A DNA stretch of 64,000 nt from Saprospiraceae bacterium. GTDB lineage: Bacteria > Bacteroidota > Bacteroidia > Chitinophagales > Saprospiraceae. The notes beneath the pieces were generated by a model. The model was not told the origin of the DNA. It worked only from the letters and a program-made list of their open reading frames with translations, and searched no databases. The position numbers and the translations under genes were made by a program. Below, piece after piece: positions 36,429 to 45,786 of this stretch; positions within the stretch are counted from its first letter, which is position 1; every line of letters begins with the position of its first letter. Where the stretch lies: positions 124,001 through 188,000 of the forward strand of contig JADKKF010000009.1 of assembly GCA_016720635.1 (NCBI GenBank). The letters are read 5' to 3'.

Positions 36429-36436
36429 TATTTTTG
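36429..36436 (+). promoter_or_regulatory. -7 promoter box of the ECF sigma gene
   Basis: TATTTTTG, an exact match, 17 nt before the start codon at 36454. Confidence 0.5.
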
Positions 36437-36453
36437 TCTATCTAAAATAAAAG

Positions 36454-37005
36454 ATGATGAGTACGAGAGAATTTAATACGCAAATAGATCAATATGCAAA
36501 GATACTGCTTAGTTTTGCCTATAATCTGACCAAAAGTACTGAAGAATCTAAAGATCTATACCAAGAGACTGCTTATAGAGCATTGATAAATAGGGATAAA
36601 TTCCAAGCTGGGACGAATTTCAAAGCTTGGTTGTTTACCATCATGAAGAATATCTTCATCAACAACTATAGAAAGAAAGCCAAGGTCAATATGATCATGG
36701 ACTCTACGGACAACCAGCATTTTATCAATAGTGGCAGTCACGTGGTCAATAACGATGCAGAATCAAATATTTTGGTCGAAGAGTTATACGACATGGTGGA
36801 CAATTTGGATTCGTCACTTAGAGTGCCTTTTGTTATGCATTTCGAAGGATATAAATATCAAGAAATAGCTGAAGAATTGGATCTACCATTAGGTACGGTA
36901 AAAAGTCGAATTTTCTTTGCAAGAAAAGAGCTTAAAAGCGAAATCTATCACAAACATCACGGCATCTTCGAGGCTTGGGACAAAGAAGACAGATTGGCTA
37001 GCTGA
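36454..37005 (+). CDS. ECF-type RNA polymerase sigma factor (Bacteroidota group)
   Basis: A 183-aa sigma-70 family protein. Region 2 contains STEESKDLYQETAYRAL and NFKAWLFTIMKNIFIN; region 4 contains VPFVMHFEGYKYQEIAEELDLPLGTVKSRIFFARKEL. The sequence resembles a sigma factor conserved across Bacteroidota. There is no adjacent anti-sigma gene, unlike the operon at 16485-17950. Start codon is one of two consecutive ATGs (36454 or 36457). Confidence 0.9.
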   Translation: MMSTREFNTQIDQYAKILLSFAYNLTKSTEESKDLYQETAYRALINRDKFQAGTNFKAWLFTIMKNIFINNYRKKAKVNMIMDSTDNQHFINSGSHVVNNDAESNILVEELYDMVDNLDSSLRVPFVMHFEGYKYQEIAEELDLPLGTVKSRIFFARKELKSEIYHKHHGIFEAWDKEDRLAS

Positions 37006-37031
37006 ATTAATAACTAGTTAAAATATATACT

Positions 37032-37084
37032 GGCTTGGTGGATACAGTCCTTTTTTGGTACTGTAAAAATCAGGCCTTTTTTTT
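37032..37084 (+). terminator. Terminator of the ECF sigma gene
   Basis: Outer stem GGCTTG/CAGGCC (one wobble), inner stem TACAGT/ACTGTA, then eight T. Confidence 0.6.
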
Positions 37085-37145
37085 AGGGTTATACCATGAT
37101 TAAAATAGCAAAGCCCTAATTCTATCCAAAAGCATCACCCTCTGC

Positions 37146-37262
37146 GCGTCAGCGACCGAAACGGCCTCCTTCAGGAGGGTCTCCATCGACCTATGGGCGA
37201 AAAGAGACGGAGCGCAGCGAACCCGTGAAGGCCGCGACCTGCACAAAGTGCAGGTGACGCCC
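37146..37262 (+). ncRNA. Multi-hairpin structured intergenic element, copy 3
   Basis: Begins GCGTC and ends GACGCC. Hairpins CCTCC-ttca-GGAGG, GTCTC...GAGAC and CTGCAC-aaa-GTGCAG. The core GAGACGGAGCGCAGCGAACC...GTGAAG...CGCGACC matches copies 1 and 2. It lies in the gap between a plus-strand terminator and the minus-strand FN3 gene. Confidence 0.65.
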
Positions 37263-37293
37263 AAAAAATTCAATATAACAGTATTAAAGAAAG

Positions 37294-39384
37294 TCATTTT
37301 ACTTTGTTGATAAAATAAGGAGCGGAAAGCGGTGAAGTCTGTCCGTTTTTGATACATTTGATGGCGTAGAATTTACCCGTCATGTTTTTGTCTATTTTGT
37401 AAAAAGGCTGATCCACGGTGGCTAATTTTTTCAGGGAGGTCTGAGAATCGCCGTTGTATAATAGAAATTGTGTATCGGAACTCGACGGATTGGTCCAAGT
37501 CAGTTGGCCATCTTTGTAGTTCAAGCCCGTGGGAGGCTGAATCGATGCCCTATAGGAACGCAAATAATAAGCTGCGGAGGTATCCGAAACGTTTTTGGCA
37601 TCATCTTCAGCGATCATAACGTAGTGATAAATTTGATCTGCAGCCAAGTCGCTGTCTTTGTAGGTAAGGGTCTTAGCGTCCAAACTGGCCAATTTTTTGT
37701 AGGATTTACCCTGGTCATCGGAGCGGAGGAGATGCGTAAACTTCAAATCTCTAGAGGAACTATGGGCCCAATGGAGCGTGATATAATCGTCATTCACCTT
37801 GAAATCGGTAAATACAGGCAAGGCTGGAGGGATATAATCGGGTTTTTGAATGGTGATGGTGTCGCTGTGTAGAGACGGGTTCATGGAGCGGTCAACAGCT
37901 ACGATATAGATGAATTCCTGCTCGTGCAAGGTAGTTGCATCCAACTGTTGGAAATACTTCGCCTGATTGAATAAACGACCGCTGATAGGGACATATTTAC
38001 CATTCCGAATGTGTGAAAAATAGACGATATACCCATTGAAATCGAGGGAATTGTCTTGTTTCCAAACCAAGGACAAGTAGCCAGTTTCAGAAACGCTGGC
38101 GGATAAGTCTTCTGGTTTGTTGGGAGGGATGCTGTCGTTCATGGACTTGACAAATGGTTCGGAAAATGCCATATTTCCAGCGGTGTCGATGGCATTTACT
38201 CGGTAATAATTGGCAAAATGTGGGATGGGCAAGGTATCACGAAATTGTCTAACGATTGGAGGTAATACTGTCTCGTGCAGTTGCATCCAAGGACCATCCA
38301 TGGAATAGCTCCTCTCACAGTAAAATCCACTTATCTCCCTCATATCTCCTTTGAATTCCCAGTTTATATCTCCTGCGGTCTCTGTCAAGACAACTTGGGT
38401 TATACGGGGCTTTTTGGGTGGAGTCCTGTCCACACCATTCGCCACGATGGGCGTGCTGGGATTGCTTCTTTCGCCATATGCATTCACACCAATGACTCGA
38501 TAATGAAAGGGTCTATAATTGACTGGAACTGAATCTGTATAGTGCATGAATTGATTGTCAAACTTTGCTGTGTCTGAATAGATAGGAGAATAATGTGGCT
38601 TGTAATTTAGTTTCGTCCATTGCTTGCCGTCGGAAGATCTTTCTATAAAAAAAGCATTGAACATCTTAGAGCAGGACTCTCTATCCCAATACAACTGTAC
38701 AGCACGCTCTAATTGGTTGGCCTGGAGCGAAATCATTTTCGGTTTGGTGTAATTGCTAACCGTTTGGACTATTTTCGATGCCGACCAAGAAGTTTTTTGC
38801 TTAGGAGGTGTTACCACCTCTAAGGTATATCGATATAGCTTATCGGGAGCTGCTGTACTATCAATATACCCAAGTCCGGCGAATTCTGCGATCTTGGGGT
38901 ACCGATCAGCCAAAAGCTGGAGGATGAGCAATTTATTGTTCTGGTCCGCGTGTCGCTCGAAGAAATTGTCCAATTCTTGGCCTTTTTTGATCTGGTGAAG
39001 ACCTGCTCCGTGGATGCATTGAACGGCAGCTGCAGCATTGGTATCTTGAAGTTCAAAATTGGCTTTCCAGATTGCCAATGATTGCGGAGTAATGGGCTTC
39101 TTGTTGATCTTGACCCTTTTGCCAATCTTGATAACCTCCTTGCCGTCTTTGATATAAGCACTCATCTCGTTGCGATAAATATTCATGCCTTTGGATCGAA
39201 CCACGCCGTAGGCGATGGGATTGCCGCAGGCCCAACGAAGGTGCACGAATTTTTCGATTTGTTTTGCCGCAAAGGCAATATCTTCGGTAGGATCTGGCAG
39301 TGAATCCAATCCTGCTTGGGCTTGGCCATAAAAAGTTCCAATGAAACTTAATACCAAGGTCAAAAATATATTTTTATATTTCAT
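37294..39384 (-). CDS. Exported fibronectin type III multi-domain protein
   Basis: A 696-aa exported protein with a signal peptide (about 1-22). The N-terminal 190 residues are helical and of no family I recognise (GNPIAYGVVRSKGMNIYR; NAAAAVQCIHGAGL). From about residue 220 to 640 there are four or five fibronectin type III-like domains, visible as repeated PP-x-P, W...D, Y-x-V/I-x-A-x-D patterns. No T9SS sorting domain. The gene lies 12 nt downstream of the end of the giant TANFOR reading frame and is surely cotranscribed with it. Probably a partner in an envelope assembly (inference). Confidence 0.78.
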   Translation of the reverse strand: MKYKNIFLTLVLSFIGTFYGQAQAGLDSLPDPTEDIAFAAKQIEKFVHLRWACGNPIAYGVVRSKGMNIYRNEMSAYIKDGKEVIKIGKRVKINKKPITPQSLAIWKANFELQDTNAAAAVQCIHGAGLHQIKKGQELDNFFERHADQNNKLLILQLLADRYPKIAEFAGLGYIDSTAAPDKLYRYTLEVVTPPKQKTSWSASKIVQTVSNYTKPKMISLQANQLERAVQLYWDRESCSKMFNAFFIERSSDGKQWTKLNYKPHYSPIYSDTAKFDNQFMHYTDSVPVNYRPFHYRVIGVNAYGERSNPSTPIVANGVDRTPPKKPRITQVVLTETAGDINWEFKGDMREISGFYCERSYSMDGPWMQLHETVLPPIVRQFRDTLPIPHFANYYRVNAIDTAGNMAFSEPFVKSMNDSIPPNKPEDLSASVSETGYLSLVWKQDNSLDFNGYIVYFSHIRNGKYVPISGRLFNQAKYFQQLDATTLHEQEFIYIVAVDRSMNPSLHSDTITIQKPDYIPPALPVFTDFKVNDDYITLHWAHSSSRDLKFTHLLRSDDQGKSYKKLASLDAKTLTYKDSDLAADQIYHYVMIAEDDAKNVSDTSAAYYLRSYRASIQPPTGLNYKDGQLTWTNPSSSDTQFLLYNGDSQTSLKKLATVDQPFYKIDKNMTGKFYAIKCIKNGQTSPLSAPYFINKVK

Positions 39385-39396
39385 ACTGAAAGATTT

Positions 39397-39636
39397 TTAT
39401 TTGAATACAGTGAAGGTTTTAAGCAATCCCTTAAGTGAATCGTTAGGCAAAGGGAAATTGACTGTTGGAAAATTGGTAGCTGAAATGAAAAGGTTTTCAA
39501 AACCATAAACTACTCCAACTCTTGGAGTTTTGGCTGTTTTATAGAACTGATAATCACATTTGTAATTGTAGCTCTGGCACAAGTCATTGGTATTAAGGGA
39601 TGTAATTCCCTGATAAATTTGTGAATATGTACCGGT
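39397..39636 (-). pseudogene. C-terminal piece of the giant TANFOR protein (after second frameshift)
   Basis: The last 79 codons of the long TANFOR-type reading frame. They begin after a CCCC run (39637-39640, minus strand); one more C would join them to the middle part. The peptide (TGTYSQIYQGI...DLCQSYNYKCDYQF...VGVVYGFENLFIS) continues the preceding sequence sensibly, whereas the current frame runs into 43 unrelated residues before stopping at 39510. It may be a sequencing error and not a true pseudogene. Confidence 0.6.
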
Positions 39637-42600
39637 GGGGAAGGATTTGGGCAAGGACCTACTGAGGGGCAAGAACCGTTGTAATACTTAACATCCTCAA
39701 AATTGGACAATAAAAAAAGCTGCCCTACTGCCCCATGTTTTAATGTATTTCTCACTCTATTGAGGTCGCGCCATCTTGGTTTTAGATAATTGGGAATGTC
39801 GTAATGGTGATCTATGTCAAGATCTTCTTCATCATAAAATTCATACCCACCGTTTTCCCAAACTGCATAAGTATCAGCTAATTCATCTTCATTCCCATCC
39901 GCATAGGCTAGAGCTCTTCCTAAGTTTTCTATTTCATTCCAATGGAAATCGTGAAAACTGTATGCTATGGGGTCAATTTTCATTTTTAGTTTTTCGAAAT
40001 ATATTTTGGTCAAATCACTTACCGTAAACTGTGTAGTAGAAGGTAGTGGAGGAGCTGAGTTTGCAGAATTATTAGGAAACTGCCCAACTTGAGCCATAAT
40101 ACTGCTCACCTGATAAACGCTCGAGATCTCATTTGGAGTCAAAAGATTGGTATTTTTAAAAGCCTGTAAAGGGCTTTGAATGAATTTTTTATCGAAAACT
40201 TCATCGACAACAAGTTTTTGATAGGAATTAATTATACCCTGATTGACTTCTAAGCTATTCCAAACTACCTTAAGTCCATTCCAATTCGTGTGATAAAAAT
40301 TCCAAACCTTGTCGTGGTATTGATTCAATCCAATATAATTATCTGGCCAGACATAAAATGCCGGCATCAAATAGGGTACACTAAAAATAGCTGCATCTCC
40401 GACATGACCAGCCACGTCTATTTTATCTAAACCTTCCTTGATATTGAACTTTTGGTCAATACCTGAAGTACCATAGGCATTTACACATACAGCTCCTCCT
40501 GCTTTGGATATAGTGTTTGCTTTTTCCTCGGAGGTCTTATAATAACTGGTATGAACCATAAAATCGTACAATACCGTCTCAAGAGGTCTAGCAGTTACGC
40601 TTGCCAAATTTTTCTTCCATTTCAATTCGTTGGAATTTTTAAGGTAATTGAATTTACTTGAAGCAGTCATATTATTGAAATCTGCATCAACCGTAGAACT
40701 TGTATCCACTACCAGATCAAAACTCGTTGAATTCATAATGGATTGCCGATTGCTTTGCATCATGAGCCTTGTACTATCGGATCTATCCATATGAACTATT
40801 TGTACAGAAGCCACAGGGGATAAATCGGGGGTTTTCCTGACCAATCTAAATCTTAAATATGCTGAGGTTGGTAAATCAGGTGGCAGATCAAACTCGATAT
40901 TGATATTGTTGGTAATGGATGTAGGGGAATATACTTTTTTTATAAATTTTTTATTGTGATCATAAATGTCGATTCTCATTTTAATGGAGGAGACTCCGAT
41001 ATTTCCAAAGCAATTATTAGACATGAATGCTGGGTTAGAAACCCTCAAAAATCCCTTGTTGGTTTCCTTGACCAAAAAGAAACGCTGATTAGGATATGGG
41101 TAGCTCAAAGCGACCTCATTTTCCAATTTTATGTCTTCACATCCGCTGGTATAAAAAGTTCGCACCTCTGACTGAGTTGCAGCGGGTACTATTTGAAACA
41201 GACCATTATTTCTCCTCATATAGCCTTTGGCCGTAACGGATACATTGTACTCTGAATTGATTCGCAAGCCATCGAAACCATCGGTATGTTTGTTCTCGAT
41301 GATAGCAGCCGTATGACCATTGATATACATATTGGATGCATTAACTGTTCCATTGGTGGTATTCATTGTTGATCCTGTATGGATAAAGGCAGGCTTGCCT
41401 TTTGGTTTTATTTTTATATCAGACAAGACAACCCTCACTTGAACTGGAATTGAAACTGGATATGATGAGTGATCCCCAGCCTCTAATAACTCAAGATAAT
41501 AAGATTTTGAAATGTCATAATTGGTAGTAACTTTGATATTAGATGCTATGGAAACCTTGTCATCCTCTGATGCGGATTCGGGTACGATTTTATCAATCAA
41601 AGGCAATCCAGCAAAAGGATTGATCGGTGGAGGGCAAGCTTGGGGCTTATCTTCAGGCTCATATTTAGCATGGAAGTTCATGGTCCCCGAGATCAATCCA
41701 TCCAAAATACTGAAACTTGCTCTAATCCACCCTTCCATAAATGTAGGATTAGGGCCTCCATACTTCATGCCCGCATCAAAAGAAATGCTTCCGGCCTCGA
41801 ACTTTCCTTGAACAAACCAAAGATCTAGAACTAAACCAAAAGATGCGGATCCACCCACGTTGATGGCTCCGAGTGCGTAAAATTTATTGACGCCAATGTC
41901 ACCAACTGAGCATTCTTTGGTAATATCAATAAAAGCCAAATCAAATGAGGCATGAGCTTCTAAGTTTAAATAAAATACCAAAAACTTTAGATTAGATTTA
42001 GCCTCAAAGGCCGCCCCCATCATCACACCGGAGACTTCTCCTGGGGGACCATCACTAATCTGGGCTAATACTTCCTGTAATCTTTCGGGAATACTTCCAG
42101 CGTCATTGCCGACGTAAAAATAAGCTGATAGGTCAATCGTGGCTATTGTTGCATTCAATCTAAGGAAAGTACCTAAATTAGGATCAGTGGACTTACTGAA
42201 TTCTCCAATCTTAAAATGCCAAGCATCTGGACTTATCAATATCGACATCGTGGCTTGACCAGTAACTAGTCCTTCATTGAAGTTTATACTTACAGTAGCG
42301 TCTGCACTGAATGTTCTATCCGGAAAAACGTATTCAATTGTAGCTTCAAACTTGGCGGGTGCTTCGTCTAATGCGGCAGGATCGGTGGCAAACATAACGC
42401 CTTTCACATTTATTCCTAGATTATATAACGCTCCGTTTGCTATGGTCACATAAATTTTACCCAGTGCGTTGAGGACTTTTCCATCGGTACTGGACATCAT
42501 GACCTCGATTTTAAAATAAGCTGAATGTTGGGATGGTTGAAGTAAATTGTGTAAGGCAATTGTACTGTCCATAGCAGCGATTCCTTCAAGTGTTGGTGTT

Positions 42601-42743
42601 TTTTGGATCAAATTCCAATAAAAACCTCCGCCTATGCCTGTCCATTTCAGCATGCCCCCAATCACGGGTGAATTGACCCCAAACATGACTCTGGCGTCCA
42701 ATCCAAAATACCTAAAACCCACTTGTTTTTCCAAAAATAACAT
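39510..42743 (-). CDS. Middle part of the giant TANFOR protein
   Basis: A long open frame of up to 1077 codons, beta-rich, with segments such as FRYFGLDARVMFGVN, GIGGGFYWNL and GRALAYADGNEDELADTYAVWE. Its first 11 codons overlap the end of the preceding frame. The true join is probably at the TTTT run (42714-42717), where removing one T gives an unbroken GKTSGFRYFGLDARV. I therefore read it as the middle of a protein of about 2130 aa, not an independent gene. The last 43 residues of the frame as written are probably out of frame. Confidence 0.75.
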   Translation of the reverse strand: MLFLEKQVGFRYFGLDARVMFGVNSPVIGGMLKWTGIGGGFYWNLIQKTPTLEGIAAMDSTIALHNLLQPSQHSAYFKIEVMMSSTDGKVLNALGKIYVTIANGALYNLGINVKGVMFATDPAALDEAPAKFEATIEYVFPDRTFSADATVSINFNEGLVTGQATMSILISPDAWHFKIGEFSKSTDPNLGTFLRLNATIATIDLSAYFYVGNDAGSIPERLQEVLAQISDGPPGEVSGVMMGAAFEAKSNLKFLVFYLNLEAHASFDLAFIDITKECSVGDIGVNKFYALGAINVGGSASFGLVLDLWFVQGKFEAGSISFDAGMKYGGPNPTFMEGWIRASFSILDGLISGTMNFHAKYEPEDKPQACPPPINPFAGLPLIDKIVPESASEDDKVSIASNIKVTTNYDISKSYYLELLEAGDHSSYPVSIPVQVRVVLSDIKIKPKGKPAFIHTGSTMNTTNGTVNASNMYINGHTAAIIENKHTDGFDGLRINSEYNVSVTAKGYMRRNNGLFQIVPAATQSEVRTFYTSGCEDIKLENEVALSYPYPNQRFFLVKETNKGFLRVSNPAFMSNNCFGNIGVSSIKMRIDIYDHNKKFIKKVYSPTSITNNINIEFDLPPDLPTSAYLRFRLVRKTPDLSPVASVQIVHMDRSDSTRLMMQSNRQSIMNSTSFDLVVDTSSTVDADFNNMTASSKFNYLKNSNELKWKKNLASVTARPLETVLYDFMVHTSYYKTSEEKANTISKAGGAVCVNAYGTSGIDQKFNIKEGLDKIDVAGHVGDAAIFSVPYLMPAFYVWPDNYIGLNQYHDKVWNFYHTNWNGLKVVWNSLEVNQGIINSYQKLVVDEVFDKKFIQSPLQAFKNTNLLTPNEISSVYQVSSIMAQVGQFPNNSANSAPPLPSTTQFTVSDLTKIYFEKLKMKIDPIAYSFHDFHWNEIENLGRALAYADGNEDELADTYAVWENGGYEFYDEEDLDIDHHYDIPNYLKPRWRDLNRVRNTLKHGAVGQLFLLSNFEDVKYYNGSCPSVGPCPNPSPPVHIHKFIRELHPLIPMTCARATITNVIISSIKQPKLQELE

Positions 42744-45700
42744 TCATCGAAGCGGACATATTTTGAATAAAGGTAACTTTCAATGACCCAGAGATACCTT
42801 CACCCCATTGACCTGCATCATCATCTCTCAAAAAAGTAATCTCACCCCTTTCGATGGTCGCAAAGCCCAAATTTCCATCTTCGATGACTACACTATTTAT
42901 CTGAGGGGCTTCAATATGGGAGTTGTTAGGATCGTTGGTATCGATAAAACCAGTTATGGAAAATACGACATTAGCAGTGGGTAGCACCTCTATCTCAGCA
43001 ATTTGGAGTCCTGCATCAAATTTGAATCCAACTCGGACACCATTACTTTCTGGAACAACTATGGGTGTAATGCCTAGAGAAAGAGGGAAGGAACCCATCG
43101 AGCTATCATCATCGCTTCCTGCAGCCCCATATCCGTAACCATCTTCGGCTAAGAAGTTGGGACCTCCACCGCCGCCCATGGGTGGGTTATTGCCTTGTTG
43201 ATTGCCATAGACAGTATTGCCAAATATGCCAATCCATAGATTGTCTGTATTGACTACTTCGTCGCCTACGGTGGTAAACAATAAATTTTGGACCTCTATG
43301 GCTCGGAGAGCGATTGTAGGTTTGTCAGAGATCTGAATTTCGATTCCAGCGTGTATATTACCCTCGGCATTGAGCTCTTGGTTGGCATTGGTTGCATTTT
43401 GGCCCGGGCTGCCATAAGTCAGATTGAAATAGGAGTCTTGATATAACACCAAATCTGCTGCCCAAATATCTACGTGGAGATCATTCTTGGGTCTAACATT
43501 GAATTGATAGTTGGTCATGCCGTTTACCCTTTGGAATGACCCCGAATATCCTAATGTACTATTTGCGTCCAATGGCAAGGACAGTTGCCCTCCCATATAG
43601 CCCGATTTCATGGCATTCTTGAAAAAGCTAAGCTTGACGGTATCTAGCGAAAATTGCCAACCTTCCTTTTTACGATCCCCAAAATTGAAGATATCTTTAA
43701 TTAATAATTTGCAACTAAGGCCGTCGTCAAAAATCATATTTTCTGCGGTGACTACCAAAGGTTGATTATTACCAAAATTCAGTGCTCCTGGCATTTGTAT
43801 TTCAAAAGCCTCAAAATAAAAACCCTCCCAAGTAACCAGATTTACAGGAATGGCCTGGTCGGCTGGATCACCGCTACTGAATGGGGTATTGAAGAAAGAT
43901 TTTGCCACATTTCGGCTGGATGATTTATCAAAATATAATTTTTTTGTAGCTGGCAGTTTAAAAACAAAATCTTGCAGACCGTCGATATAAAACGGCTCAA
44001 AAGATAATTCTGCTATCCAATCAGACCAATCGGTGGCATGGGCTATAAAATCCACAACCATCGGTTGATTGTTCGCCTTCTTCTTGAGGCCTGGTATTTG
44101 CTGAAATATATGCAAATTAAACGTATCAAAACCTTTGCTGCTGTATTTAACATATGTACCGATAAGCGCGTTGGGCTGACTGGCTTTTACCGTCGCATTA
44201 AGCCCTGGAATGGCTATATCCTCAGCCAAAAACATTTTGCCACCTGTACAAAATTGAGAACTGTTTACGCATTGATTTGAAACAGAAAATACCAATCTTC
44301 CATCGTTCAACATCTCGGGAATGGGCAAAATCGCCAAGGCATCAAAAACGCTTAATTGGGGATAAATTCGCAAATCTGTGAATGCCATCAAATAGGGAGA
44401 ACTGGACAATTGATAGCCCAAAGGCATTTCGAATCCTATGCTATTTCCATAACTTTGAACACCTTCGATCACCCTCCCTGGATAAGATAGATAGTCTTCC
44501 AACTGGTCAATGCCCGAAGGTGTGGTCGGAAGAATAGAATTGGGACTATTCGAATTGGGTAAAAATGAAGGAGCCTCCGAATTTTTGAGCGCTACAACTT
44601 TACCCTTGAACATCTTGAATTCGCTGTTGACCACAACTGAGTCAAATCTCACTCGCAGCGGTACCAAGTTGCTGTTGGCCAAAGGAAGCTGGACGGTTCC
44701 TTCCCCACTCGCTAGTCCCGAAGCGCCCACTGTCACTTGACTTATTGCCACGTTAAAACTAGCAGCGGTAAAGCCTTGACTTACTGACAATTGGCTGTTG
44801 GCGGTCGTGTTGGTGCTCGGCATCGCCAGAGTGCAACTACAAGAATTCAGAGGTAAGCTATATGATATTAAGTTAGAGCTATTAAGGCCGCCAAGGATAG
44901 AATTGTCATTGCCACCTCCACCAGCATTTCCATATTTAAATTTGCAAAAATTGCTGATACCTTGGTTGGTTATATAGGCTTTATTGTTTAGATCTTTTGC
45001 TTTGATCGCATAAATGTACTCCCCTTGTGGCAGAAGGCCATTCATAGAATTGAAAGAAAAACTTGTAGTGGCAAGATTCCTTTGGATGATTGGGTTGCCT
45101 TGGCCAAATCGGATCGCAGCATTAAGAGCATCCTCAAGCCTTACACCATCTTGTTTTTGAAGGATGTATAAATCATAAACAATGTTGCTTCCTGGCAATC
45201 CTATAGTAGGCGTCCATTGGAAGTTGGGCCCATAAAGTTGGGAATAATTGACATTCGAGGCACAGGCTGGCAAAATGGTTTGAGGAGGCCTCGAGTATCT
45301 TATATTAAACTGACGACACACAGTCTGGGATAAGACTTCGTCCGTGGTATTATCCAAGGCTTTGATACACAAAGTATATGTTCCCTCTGGCAGAAGACCA
45401 AGCCTCAGGAGTTGATCTTTGTCATACTGACCCAAGTTTAAATCATAATCCCCTTCTTCAAAGACGCTAGATCCGCCCAAAAGACCACGCACCTGGATCG
45501 TCCTATTCCCAGGCACTATTGCTGGATTCCCAACTGTAAAACCTGGCTTCGTGGTAATGGAAATGCCATTGGTAGAAGTCAAAGTGAGATGAAACTTGAT
45601 AGATTCATTCAATGGGGTAGAATTGGTTACCGACATGAAGGTATTCCCTTGCATGCTGAGATAATCGTTCAGGAACGGAGAATATGGTGGATTGATATTC

Positions 45701-45786
45701 AAATTTATCTGAAGTGGTTGGCTGAATCCACTCATCAGCACCAAAAACCAAGCGAAAAGCGAAAGGAGGGATTTAATTTTTTTCAT
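42712..45786 (-). CDS. N-terminal part of a giant TANFOR-type exported protein
   Basis: 1024 aa from the ATG at 45786, which gives a signal peptide (about 1-23). Residues about 24-220 match the TANFOR-type N-terminal region of Bacteroidota (NINPPYSPFLNDYLS, RLGLLPEGTYTLCIKALD, FQWTP). A Gly/Asn-rich spacer and a very long beta-rich region follow. It ends at TTT TAG. A one-base change in the T-run fuses it to 39510-42743. The start overlaps the end of the barrel-like gene by 14 nt. Function of the family is unknown; context suggests a large surface or envelope structure. Confidence 0.8.
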   Translation of the reverse strand: MKKIKSLLSLFAWFLVLMSGFSQPLQINLNINPPYSPFLNDYLSMQGNTFMSVTNSTPLNESIKFHLTLTSTNGISITTKPGFTVGNPAIVPGNRTIQVRGLLGGSSVFEEGDYDLNLGQYDKDQLLRLGLLPEGTYTLCIKALDNTTDEVLSQTVCRQFNIRYSRPPQTILPACASNVNYSQLYGPNFQWTPTIGLPGSNIVYDLYILQKQDGVRLEDALNAAIRFGQGNPIIQRNLATTSFSFNSMNGLLPQGEYIYAIKAKDLNNKAYITNQGISNFCKFKYGNAGGGGNDNSILGGLNSSNLISYSLPLNSCSCTLAMPSTNTTANSQLSVSQGFTAASFNVAISQVTVGASGLASGEGTVQLPLANSNLVPLRVRFDSVVVNSEFKMFKGKVVALKNSEAPSFLPNSNSPNSILPTTPSGIDQLEDYLSYPGRVIEGVQSYGNSIGFEMPLGYQLSSSPYLMAFTDLRIYPQLSVFDALAILPIPEMLNDGRLVFSVSNQCVNSSQFCTGGKMFLAEDIAIPGLNATVKASQPNALIGTYVKYSSKGFDTFNLHIFQQIPGLKKKANNQPMVVDFIAHATDWSDWIAELSFEPFYIDGLQDFVFKLPATKKLYFDKSSSRNVAKSFFNTPFSSGDPADQAIPVNLVTWEGFYFEAFEIQMPGALNFGNNQPLVVTAENMIFDDGLSCKLLIKDIFNFGDRKKEGWQFSLDTVKLSFFKNAMKSGYMGGQLSLPLDANSTLGYSGSFQRVNGMTNYQFNVRPKNDLHVDIWAADLVLYQDSYFNLTYGSPGQNATNANQELNAEGNIHAGIEIQISDKPTIALRAIEVQNLLFTTVGDEVVNTDNLWIGIFGNTVYGNQQGNNPPMGGGGGPNFLAEDGYGYGAAGSDDDSSMGSFPLSLGITPIVVPESNGVRVGFKFDAGLQIAEIEVLPTANVVFSITGFIDTNDPNNSHIEAPQINSVVIEDGNLGFATIERGEITFLRDDDAGQWGEGISGSLKVTFIQNMSASMNVIFGKTSGF

